Shown: in pieces, positions 55,535-62,484 of the stretch
Numbering within the stretch: the first letter of the stretch is position 1
How the letters are laid out: each line of letters begins with the position of its first letter
Assembly: GCF_029109325.1 (NCBI RefSeq)
Contig: NZ_JAQKQJ010000007.1
Span: 1 to 64,000 of the forward strand
Direction of reading: 5' to 3'
Source: Nodosilinea sp. PGN35
GTDB lineage: Bacteria; Cyanobacteriota; Cyanobacteriia; Phormidesmidales; Phormidesmidaceae
DNA length: 64,000 nt
Notes under the pieces: generated by a model
Told to the model about the DNA's origin: nothing
The model's database searches: none
What the model saw: only the letters and a program-made list of their open reading frames with translations
Position numbers and translations under genes: made by a program

Positions 55535-56311
55535 TTACATCACGCTAACACTATCGCCGACGTTAAGGATTTGCCCGCCCTGGCCAACGATGTTGGTGTT
55601 GACCGCCAGCTTATAGAAGTGGTTGAACCGCGACGGGGGAGCCCAGGCGGGTAGGGTGGCGGCCCGCCGCTGGGAGAAGGTCTTTTGGAAGCTGGCGGTG
55701 GCCTGTCCGGTCAGAGTGTCGCGGGTGGGAACGATGCAGCGCTGGCAGGGGTTGATGCCTTCTAGCACCACATCGCCGATCGCGAAGCGCACTGGGCTGC
55801 CGTCGTCGCTAAACAGCTGATCTTCCCAGAAGGCCGGTACACCGTCGATTTCTAAATTGGTGCGAAAGCGGCGGCGGGTTTCTTCTAGCGAGAGGCCATG
55901 CCAGGCGGCAACGGCTTGCAGGGTGGCAGTGCTGACCACCGTTGGCCCCGCCGCGCTGGTGTCGTCGGGGAAGCCGCTGTCAGGATTGGCCTGAAGCGTG
56001 ATGGGCTGCTGGAAGTAGTCGCTGAGCCAGGCTTCGAGGTCTGACCGCTGCTGCTGAAGGTGAAAGGTCGCGGCGGGGGGGTGGTCGTCAATGGCCACAG
56101 TAATAAACTGGCCATCCTCAGAGAATGTCGATCGCAGGTGGTGGATGTTAGCGGTGCGCTTGCCGTTGACAAAGCGCCCCTGGCCGTCGAAAAGGGCGTA
56201 GGTGCGATCGCCCGCCAGCGCCCCACTGGCCAGAACCGCAGCCTGGGAAACCGATACCCCATCCAGCGACTTGACCGGAAAAATGTCGATGCGAGAGAGA
56301 TGGCAGGGCAT
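55535..56311 (-). CDS. MOSC domain-containing protein
   Basis: The 258-residue protein has an N-terminal MOSC beta-barrel (LSRIDIFPVKSLDGVSVSQA) and a C-terminal MOSC domain with the molybdopterin-binding cysteine region (EGINPCQRCIVPTRDTLTGQ). It resembles YcbX/mARC-type proteins that handle molybdenum cofactor, with an adjacent ferredoxin domain lacking. Start placed at ATG 56311; the upstream extension is not family-like. It is on the same strand as hemW. Confidence 0.88.
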   Translation of the reverse strand: MPCHLSRIDIFPVKSLDGVSVSQAAVLASGALAGDRTYALFDGQGRFVNGKRTANIHHLRSTFSEDGQFITVAIDDHPPAATFHLQQQRSDLEAWLSDYFQQPITLQANPDSGFPDDTSAAGPTVVSTATLQAVAAWHGLSLEETRRRFRTNLEIDGVPAFWEDQLFSDDGSPVRFAIGDVVLEGINPCQRCIVPTRDTLTGQATASFQKTFSQRRAATLPAWAPPSRFNHFYKLAVNTNIVGQGGQILNVGDSVSVM

Positions 56312-56435
56312 AACGACAGGCGGGTAGGCGGTTAAACCGAGCAGTGGGCCTACAGAAAAACCGGAACTCTGAGCTGGCCTAGATACGAGGCTTTGGCCCA
56401 AAATTCCGGTTTGAGGATTGCTCTAGAAGCGTTTG

Positions 56436-56666
56436 CTAGAAGCCCTGGCGGGAGACAAATTTCTCGATATCGGCCTGGGTCTGGTGCAGCAGGTGGTGGC
56501 GGCTATCGCCGGTATTGCTGAGGGAGGGCACCAGGTTGCGGGCCTGGAGCGTCATGTGGAGCTGAAGATGGGCGACGTATTCGGAAAAGTCTTCGCGGGT
56601 TTCGGTCAGGGCTGGAGCAATCTTTTCTGACAGGGCCACGGGAATAACCTCTCTTCTATTAAACAT
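56436..56666 (-). CDS. Small hypothetical protein (76 aa)
   Basis: Starting MFNRREVIPVALSEKIAPAL, it continues with a helical His/Gln-rich stretch (HLQLHMTLQARNLVP) and ends near NTGDSRHHLLHQTQADIEK. No domain recognised. It marks the left edge of the accessory region; an upstream ATG would add 11 residues. Confidence 0.6.
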   Translation of the reverse strand: MFNRREVIPVALSEKIAPALTETREDFSEYVAHLQLHMTLQARNLVPSLSNTGDSRHHLLHQTQADIEKFVSRQGF

Positions 56667-56797
56667 CGATAACATATGCAACGATATCGAAACTAACATA
56701 GGCCCTGAACCGCTCCCAGACCGTGCAACGAAGCTTAACGGTACGTAACACCTGACACAATATCTAGACGGGTACCGTAGGAGTTCAAATGTTCTGA

Positions 56798-57025
56798 CTA
56801 AGGCGCTGCCGACTGCTCCAGTCTGTTAGGATTGCCAATAGGATTGCCAAAGCCTTTCGCGACAGCCCCAGTCTGCGCTCCTACTGCGCTAGTATCTACG
56901 CTGACTGCTACGCCACCGCCCGCCAAAAGGCAGCGGTCGAGACCGGGCTGCCCCTGGAGATGTTTCCAGAGCAGGTGCCATTTTCTCTAGAATCTGTGCT
57001 CGATACCGAGTTTTTGCTCGACTGA
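56798..57025 (+). pseudogene. DUF29 C-terminal remnant
   Basis: The open stretch has no start codon but encodes DSPSLRSYCASIYADCYATA, then AVETGLPLEMFPEQVPFSLE and SVLDTEFLLD. This is the C-terminal half of a DUF29 protein (ARxxAxxETGLPxxxFPExCP-type end). The N-terminal part is gone; upstream is a stop at 56795 and a duplicated AGGATTGCCAA motif at the breakpoint (56828 and 56840). Clear sign of gene loss in this region. Confidence 0.8.
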
Positions 57026-57289
57026 TGGACACCTATAGCAGCAGTGCAAAAGGCAATTATGAACGCTTGAGTATAAGAGATCTGCGATCGCACTAGAGTT
57101 TTGATGCGGCGATCGCGCAGGATGAGTGAAAGAATTTGTGCGCTGAGGTTGTTTGGATAGAAACCTATCAGGGGAGTTGGGTTACGCTGGCACTTTACCC
57201 AGCTTCCAATAGATGGAACATTGGCTATACAACTCTCGACTTTTGCTGGTTGTGCCAAAATAGCCCTATAGCGCTGGCGGGGTATGTAG

Positions 57290-57511
57290 ATGACTACCTT
57301 AGAGAATATTGTGCGTGAGCTGGCATCTGTACCAGAACCATTGCTCTTGCGGGTGCTGAGTTTTATTCGATTAGTCAAAGGTAGTGCTCCTTTAGCCACT
57401 GACGCTTCCCGCGCACCGCGTATTCCGGGTTTGCATGAGGGGCAAGTATGGATGAGTGAGGATTTTAACGATCCGTTACCTGATAGCTTCTGGCTTGGTG
57501 ACGATGAGTAG
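57290..57511 (+). CDS. VapB-type (DUF2281) antitoxin
   Basis: The 73-residue protein has an N-terminal helix (ELASVPEPLLLRVLSFIRLV) and the family's C-terminal signature IPGLHEGQVWMSEDFNDPLP, then DSFWLGDD. Such antitoxins pair with PIN toxins; the downstream PIN gene overlaps by 8 bp but is frameshifted. The antitoxin itself appears intact. Confidence 0.85.
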   Translation: MTTLENIVRELASVPEPLLLRVLSFIRLVKGSAPLATDASRAPRIPGLHEGQVWMSEDFNDPLPDSFWLGDDE

Positions 57512-57892
57512 GGCTTTGATAGATACCCATGTTTTCATTTGGTGGACTGGGGAGCCGAAGCAGCTTTCTGCACTAGCTCACGATTTTTGGTTAATCCTGA
57601 AAACAAACCCGTGCTTAGTTTTGCCAGCATTTGGGAAATGCAAATTAAGTTATCTCTTGGCAAGCTAACGCTAAAAACATCATTACCTGAACTAGTTGAG
57701 GATGAAGTTAGCCGTAATGGTTTGAGCCTGTTACCAATTGAGCTAACCCATATTTATGCTCTGAGCAATTTGCTACCTCATCATCGTGATCCGTTTGATC
57801 GGTTGTTGATAGCTCAATCTATGGGCGAAGAGATACCCGTTATCAGTATTGATGACAAATTTGATGTTTATGGGATTCAGCGATTGTGGTAG
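57504..57892 (+). pseudogene. VapC PIN toxin, single-base frameshift
   Basis: The protein starts MSRALIDTHVFIWWTGEPKQ in frame with the overlapping antitoxin start site, then shifts after HDF. From there the +1 frame continues as NPENKPVLSFASIWEMQIKL, then LPHHRDPFDRLLIAQSMGEE and VISIDDKFDVYGIQRLW, all PIN/VapC features. The break falls in a five-T run (57584-57588) that would be six T in the intact gene. Catalytic acids (Asp in IDTH, DPFDR, SIDDKF) are split between frames, so the toxin is probably inactive unless the base is an assembly or sequencing error. Confidence 0.88.
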
Positions 57893-57897
57893 CTATC

Positions 57898-58077
57898 CCG
57901 TAGGCGAGGTAATCCATCACAAGTTGGGCAGCGCGAATGCGGGGGATGCGCTGCAATCTTGCGGGCTGGTGCTCGATTTTTTCGATGTGGGGATAGGTCA
58001 GGCTTAACATAGGGCTTTTGCTAGAGCTACTATGGCTGAGGTTGCTTTACAGTATAGTCTTTGCGGCGATCGCAAAT
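57898..58077 (-). pseudogene. Truncated copy of the DUF433 gene with its upstream region
   Basis: This 180-bp stretch matches 59355-59534 with about four mismatches. It contains the start codon (58008-58010) and first ~37 codons of the DUF433 antitoxin plus 67 bp upstream, then stops abruptly at 57898, six bases after the VapC stop. It is a partial duplication left by recombination. Its promoter might still be active, but the coding part is truncated. Confidence 0.88.
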
Positions 58078-58101
58078 GTTGATTTGGCAGAGGTGCCGGG
58101 G

Positions 58102-58407
58102 CTACTGCAAAGGAGTATTTCGTGTTGCTAGCCAGCGTTCAAAAGACTGAGGGCTTTCGCCACTTTGTCTACCGGCTAACAGACCTTCGATGCCAATATG
58201 TTCGTCTAAATCGACCCACTCGATCGCGTAACCCTCACCTAAAAGTTGCCATTTTTGCCGTTCTTTTTGGGAAGCGTGGAGTAAACGAGGATACCAGGTT
58301 AGAGGAATAATTAAACTTCGTCCATCCACTAAATCTACAGTTAAGGTTTTATCTGTTATTTTAATCAGTGCTGCAAGGGGCTCTGTTTCAAGTACCAAAG
58401 TAGTCAT
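58102..58407 (-). CDS. DUF2442 protein
   Basis: The 101-residue protein matches DUF2442, usually the C-terminal or downstream partner of DUF4160 in toxin-like operons (VDLVDGRSLIIPLTWYPRLL, then WQLLGEGYAIEWVDLDEHIG and IEGLLAGRQ). ATG 58407 has GGAGG about 8 bases upstream. The DUF4160 partner is reduced to a 19-residue stub overlapping the start. DUF4160/DUF2442 pairs are suspected TA components; here the partner appears lost. Confidence 0.85.
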   Translation of the reverse strand: MTTLVLETEPLAALIKITDKTLTVDLVDGRSLIIPLTWYPRLLHASQKERQKWQLLGEGYAIEWVDLDEHIGIEGLLAGRQSGESPQSFERWLATRNTPLQ

Positions 58408-58463
58408 GCCAAGCCTCCAAAGAAAATGAAGCTGTAGGGACCGACTTGGAGAACCGTGGGCAT
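58404..58463 (-). pseudogene. DUF4160 N-terminal stub
   Basis: ATG 58463 encodes MPTVLQVGPYSFIFFGGLA and TGA, where TGA overlaps the DUF2442 ATG. MPTVLxxGPYxFxFF is the hallmark N-terminus of DUF4160, normally followed by about 60 more residues (PPHVHVxR and so on). The body is deleted exactly up to the DUF2442 ribosome binding region. Confidence 0.8.
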
Positions 58464-58628
58464 TGGTGAGCATAGTATTTGTCTGCTCTCAGTTTAACCT
58501 GTCAATACCAACGCTGTAGGTTGGGTTGGCGATAGCGTAACCCAACGAAACTATTGCTGTGGGTTAGGAATACAATCCTTTGAAATTGTTAGGTTCCCTG
58601 TATCAACTCAACCTGTAGGAGATCTGCG

Positions 58629-58795
58629 ATCGCTGACGGAGAGATCCCAACCTATGTCGCGAGTGAAGGCCATAGCGGGTTCGCGGTGGCAGGTGACTAC
58701 TCAATTATATTGGGCACGGCACCCGATGAAGCATGGTACTGAGATTGTTGTGTTTCCTTCGTCAACCCAATCTGCAAGAAAGCTGCGATCGCACT
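58629..58795. repeat. Direct repeat C, left flank of the DUF433/DUF5615 cassette
   Basis: Starts ATCGCTGACGGAGAGATCCC and ends GATCGCACT. It aligns to 59535-59696 at about 90 percent over the first 150 bases, in the same orientation. Both copies contain an open frame starting MSRVKA that I regard as non-coding. It lies just before the end of the DUF5615 gene. Confidence 0.88.
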
Positions 58796-58804
58796 ACAGT
58801 TTGG

Positions 58805-59155
58805 CTATTTGTAAGGAATATATTCAACCATATTTTTCCAATCATCGGGTTCTGAAGCTTTGGCGATTAGCTCTAGGTCTTTGACAAATTGGCCAATGGT
58901 GCCACCGAGTTGATGGCCGTAAATTAACCCAGAAAAAGGCTTTCCTTCTATCTGCCAGGTTTCGGCTAAAACGCGAAAGCGAATATCTTGAGTAAAGATG
59001 ACTCGATTGAGCTGAGTTACCCTCGCCAAAAGTTGATCGTCGTGTAGTTCTTGAGCTTCGTCATCGAAGGCGGTGAGTACGTCTATGCCCCGACGCCGCA
59101 ATTGGTTAGTGATTGCCTGAGGAATGTGGACATCCATATAGAGAGCGATCGCCAC
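58805..59155 (-). CDS. DUF5615 PIN-like toxin
   Basis: The 116-residue protein matches the DUF5615 PIN-like family: MDVHIPQAITNQLRRRGIDV (acidic residue at strand 1), AFDDEAQELHDDQLLARVTQ (second acid cluster), VIFTQDIRFRVLAETW (third). It starts with GTG immediately after the DUF433 stop; an internal ATG at 59137 is an alternative. It is predicted to be an RNase toxin and appears intact. Confidence 0.88.
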   Translation of the reverse strand: MAIALYMDVHIPQAITNQLRRRGIDVLTAFDDEAQELHDDQLLARVTQLNRVIFTQDIRFRVLAETWQIEGKPFSGLIYGHQLGGTIGQFVKDLELIAKASEPDDWKNMVEYIPYK

Positions 59156-59467
59156 TTAAAGCAGCCCTCTAGCTTTCATGCGAGTGTAGAACGGTGACTT
59201 GAGTGCCTGGGCCATGCTGGCTTGGGTGTCTTGCCATTCTTGAGAAATTTCTTGGTCGATTTCGTCTTGGTGGTCGAAGTAGTAGCCCATGGTGGCATGG
59301 GCTTCGGCTGGGGTTAGGTAGGGGTGCTGGTGGCAGAGTTCTTCGACTGACCAACCGTAGGCGAGGTAATCCATCACAAGTTGGGCAACGCGAATGCGGG
59401 GGATGCGCTGCAATCTTGCGGGCTGGTGCTCGATTTTTTCGATGTGGGGATAGGTCAGGCTTAACAT
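59156..59467 (-). CDS. DUF433 antitoxin
   Basis: The 103-residue protein has the DUF433 core (RIRVAQLVMDYLAYGWSVEE, LCHQHPYLTPAEAHATMGYY) with a C-terminal extension (EWQDTQASMAQALKSPFYTR). DUF433 proteins are antitoxins for DUF5615 PIN-like toxins; here the stop abuts the toxin start. A truncated second copy lies at 57898-58077. Intact. Confidence 0.9.
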   Translation of the reverse strand: MLSLTYPHIEKIEHQPARLQRIPRIRVAQLVMDYLAYGWSVEELCHQHPYLTPAEAHATMGYYFDHQDEIDQEISQEWQDTQASMAQALKSPFYTRMKARGLL

Positions 59468-59534
59468 AGGGCTTTTGCTAGCGCTGCTATGGCTGAGGTT
59501 GCCTTACAGTATAGTCTTTGCGGCGATCGCAAAT

Positions 59535-59696
59535 ATCGCTGACGGAGAGATCCCAACCTATGTCGCGAGTGAAAGCCATGGCGGGTTCACGTTGGAAGGT
59601 GACTACTCAATTATATTGGGCACAGCGCCCGGTGAAGCGTGGTACTGAGATTGTTGGGTTTTCTTGGTCAACCCAACCTATAAGAGAGATCGCACT
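59535..59696. repeat. Direct repeat D, right flank of the DUF433/DUF5615 cassette
   Basis: Second copy of the ~165-bp direct repeat, beginning directly upstream of the DUF433 promoter segment. Together with 58629-58795 it brackets the toxin-antitoxin cassette in direct orientation. It contains the GGTCAACCCAACCTA dispersed motif. Confidence 0.88.
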
Positions 59697-59774
59697 GTCA
59701 AGGAAGTCGAGTTCTCCTAGCGCGCTGCCCAACCCACATAAGCTTACATTTTTGCCAGCAAAAATATCACGAGG

Positions 59775-61445
59775 CTATTGGGGCAAATTCATAATTAGCC
59801 CAGTAGAATAATCAAAATGATTATTGATTAAGATTATTAAGGCGTCCATAAAGTCTTTATTTTCTTTTAAAAATCGTAGAAAATCGCTATATGCTGTATC
59901 GAAAAATTCTGTTGGCATAAAGCCAAAGTCATCATATTTATACCTGGAGACTTTTCTGTCCGAATTCGCTTCATACAAAACCGAATCGAAGTAGAATCCT
60001 AAGTCCTTCATTATACTAAAGTCATTCTCTTCAAAACCACCCCAAATCATTGGGACTACAACTCCAAATGGTTTTCCCATATAATATTTATCAATTACGT
60101 CATTTAAATTTGGTTTTGTTCCATCCCAAGCTAATACGCCGACATACAATTTATCGGCAAGAGTGTTAGAAAATTTGAAATGCATTCTATATGTAGGGAG
60201 CCAGCCATCTCCGTTGACCTCATGAACCTGTCGATATAGAGAAAGAAGGATGTTGCGTGGTGAGAAGCACTCTATATTGAGATTAAAATAGTCATTTCTT
60301 TCGATGTTATGTTGAAGAATAATATTAACATGATTGAGCCATGTTTTATTGTCATAAAGTACTCGCTTTACTCCTAATCTTATCTCTTCTATTTTTGAAA
60401 TATTATCTGAATTTGATTTACTCCTGAACATTACGCCATCAGAACCTTGTCCGCCTGACATCTCAGAAACAATAACCGAATCTTCAAGTAGATCATTTTG
60501 GCCAAGAGCTCCGAACTTTAGAATTTTATCTATAGTCCACTTTTCTTCTTCCAAAAGCTTAGTAGAAAATTTAGCGGGATAAGATATTTCGACCTCTTGA
60601 GAAAAAGGATAGGGGCTTAAGTTATTAATCAAATTATCTTCATAAAGTTCTATTTCTTTGCTTTTGTCTTCTAAAGAGTTGACTGCACTCATAATTTCAT
60701 CATAAACTTCCCTGTTCTTCCTAAGCTTATTAATATAATGAGACTTTGGCAAACGGGTAAACACAGAATAAATGATATAAGGATAATATGGTATTTCCTG
60801 TAAATTTACGCTAATTCCTAGTGCCGCAGTTAATTTATCGATCTGCTCACATCCTCTCTCTCTAAGGTCTTTTGGAGCTACCATAATAACTAAAACATAG
60901 TCATTAATGCCTTTATGTCTAAAAACGGCATGATGGCTCTGGATGCCTTTTTTAAGATTTTCTTCGTCAGAATAAAGACTTAAGCCATGAATTGGGGAAA
61001 ACAATCTTTCTCCAATTAAGTTTAACGGGCTTATTCTTTCACAGTGTAATGGTGAAAAATCTTCGGCAACGGTCAGCATGTATCCTCGGACATCAAATTT
61101 TACTCTTTTGACAAAAGAAGAAAATGGAACGAGTAATTCCTTCCATTCGGTTGAGACAATTACCACGCTTATCTCTGAATCATTCACTAGTTTGTTTTGC
61201 TTCAAAGCCTCAACATACTTAAGTATTTCATGTAGGGCTTCTCTAGATGCTGCATTTGACCTTTTTATCTCGACTACGACGAACCTGTTCTCTGAATCTT
61301 TCGCAAGCAAATCAACAAAACCTCTTGTTCCTGAGATGTTGGGCAAATAATACTCTTTCTCAATCAAGATTAGATCGGGAGATATAATTGAAATAGATTC
61401 TGCCAACTTATCTCGAATAGTACTTTCATCTAATCTTTCCCGCAT
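59775..61445 (-). CDS. NucS/DUF91-like nuclease with unassigned C-terminus
   Basis: A 556-residue protein. Residues ~1-115 resemble the C-terminal nuclease core of NucS (DUF91): IIEK-like Glu29, GFVDLLAKD (Asp45), FVVVEIKRS (Glu59, Lys61) and YVEALKQ, the PD-(D/E)xK arrangement. The remaining ~440 residues are unrecognised, mostly alpha/beta with segments WLNHVNIILQHNIERNDYFN and FGVVVPMIWGGFEENDF. The gene is strikingly AT-rich against a GC-rich genome, so it is probably imported. ATG 61445 with AAAGG upstream is preferred over TTG 61517. No methylase, helicase or modification partner is adjacent. Possible standalone defence or DNA repair nuclease. Confidence 0.8.
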   Translation of the reverse strand: MRERLDESTIRDKLAESISIISPDLILIEKEYYLPNISGTRGFVDLLAKDSENRFVVVEIKRSNAASREALHEILKYVEALKQNKLVNDSEISVVIVSTEWKELLVPFSSFVKRVKFDVRGYMLTVAEDFSPLHCERISPLNLIGERLFSPIHGLSLYSDEENLKKGIQSHHAVFRHKGINDYVLVIMVAPKDLRERGCEQIDKLTAALGISVNLQEIPYYPYIIYSVFTRLPKSHYINKLRKNREVYDEIMSAVNSLEDKSKEIELYEDNLINNLSPYPFSQEVEISYPAKFSTKLLEEEKWTIDKILKFGALGQNDLLEDSVIVSEMSGGQGSDGVMFRSKSNSDNISKIEEIRLGVKRVLYDNKTWLNHVNIILQHNIERNDYFNLNIECFSPRNILLSLYRQVHEVNGDGWLPTYRMHFKFSNTLADKLYVGVLAWDGTKPNLNDVIDKYYMGKPFGVVVPMIWGGFEENDFSIMKDLGFYFDSVLYEANSDRKVSRYKYDDFGFMPTEFFDTAYSDFLRFLKENKDFMDALIILINNHFDYSTGLIMNLPQ

Positions 61446-62031
61446 ATTTGATAGGCCTTTGTTTTTTGATGAATCTTTCTGGCAAATTAAGTTGAGTGAA
61501 GTGATAACGGAACTCAAGAATTTAGACTAGTACTAGATTTCACTCCGTTCTGCCTAGTCTATATTCAAAAATGATCGACGTAACACTTCAAAATAGGGGG
61601 TTATGCAGAGCTTAATAAGGCTTTCTCGTAAAAATGAGATGCTATATAAAGGAAAGTCCTCGTAACGACCCTAAATCAGGGCAGTATGCAGATCTTGATA
61701 TGCATACTAGACATTCTGAGAGGGTTTAGGTAAATACTTTAAGCAAATCTTCACCGCCAGCGCTCCTGCTTCTATACGGTTGACGGGGAGCTTTTGTACC
61801 ACTAATCTCTTAAATTAAGCCGTTCAGCAGAGCGGTGCTTACGCAGAACTCGAAAATCTTGGCGCTGCCTGAAGGTGTGCGACCACCAACAGACAGCTAA
61901 CCCCGCAAGTCTGACCGGCAGATTGCGAGGCTAAGGTCATGGTACCCTAGCCCCCTCAGTTTGCACTTTAACTGCGGGTGGCTAGGGTTTTCGCGTTCTG
62001 TCTTCCTCAACTACATAGGAAAACAGAACCG
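61446..62031. other. Leader region with inverted repeats
   Basis: 586 bp between the nuclease gene and the next plus-strand gene. AGTATGCA (61683-61690) and TGCATACT (61701-61708) form a perfect 8-bp inverted repeat with a 10-nt spacer, like an operator. A 9-bp perfect stem ACCCTAGCC (61944-61952) / GGCTAGGGT (61980-61988) lies close to the following gene. AT-rich on the nuclease side, GC-rich at the other end, consistent with the right boundary of the imported DNA. Confidence 0.6.
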
Positions 62032-62310
62032 ATGTTTGAATACCTCGACCCCGACGCCTCTGGTGCGTCAAACCTTCCCCCTGCCCAGTCCACCCATTCT
62101 CACCCTCACCCAGAGCGAGTGCGCCACCTGCTCTACGGCAGCCGCGCCGCCATCGCCCGCACCATCAAAATCCTCCACGCCCACGGCTACACCGACCCCA
62201 ACGACTGGAGCGACCCCATCCCCGTGCCGCCCACCAGCGACACCATTGGCACAACCTCAGCGGCCACCGTCTGGATGGCCATCGCCACCAAAACCGTGCT
62301 CATCGAGTAA
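62032..62310 (+). CDS. Small conserved cyanobacterial protein (92 aa)
   Basis: From ATG 62032 with ATAGGA just upstream. Segments RVRHLLYGSRAAIARTIKIL and HAHGYTDPNDWSDPIPVP and a C-terminal WMAIATKTVLIE are characteristic of a small family seen in many cyanobacteria, function unknown. A longer frame from 61978 would overlap the hairpin and is less likely. Confidence 0.82.
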   Translation: MFEYLDPDASGASNLPPAQSTHSHPHPERVRHLLYGSRAAIARTIKILHAHGYTDPNDWSDPIPVPPTSDTIGTTSAATVWMAIATKTVLIE

Positions 62311-62316
62311 AGCCCC

Positions 62317-62351
62317 TGCCCCCGACGGCAATGGGGATGCCGTCGGGGGCA
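62317..62351 (+). terminator. Strong hairpin after the small gene
   Basis: TGCCCCCGACGGCA (62317-62330) and TGCCGTCGGGGGCA (62338-62351) are perfectly complementary over 14 bp with a 7-nt loop, 7 bases after the stop. Lacks a T-run, so termination may be Rho-independent in a non-canonical way or the hairpin may block 3' decay. Confidence 0.7.
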
Positions 62352-62484
62352 AAACGCGATCGCCATCACTACACCAGACCACCCCTCAAACCCGATAAAA
62401 TAGGCAACCATACCGCCGTTCAGCGACCCAGCCCTCCCCACGGTCTGTGCCACACTGCTGAACGACAGCCCCTAACGCCAACCT

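Noticed and set aside
56908..57399. 163-codon minus-strand frame across the DUF29 relic and VapB
   Set aside because: Opposite to two better-supported features and without domain similarity.
58654..58884. Open frames starting MSRVKA in both direct repeats
   Set aside because: They diverge after the repeat, lack ribosome sites and sit in a dispersed repeat; similarity reflects DNA duplication.
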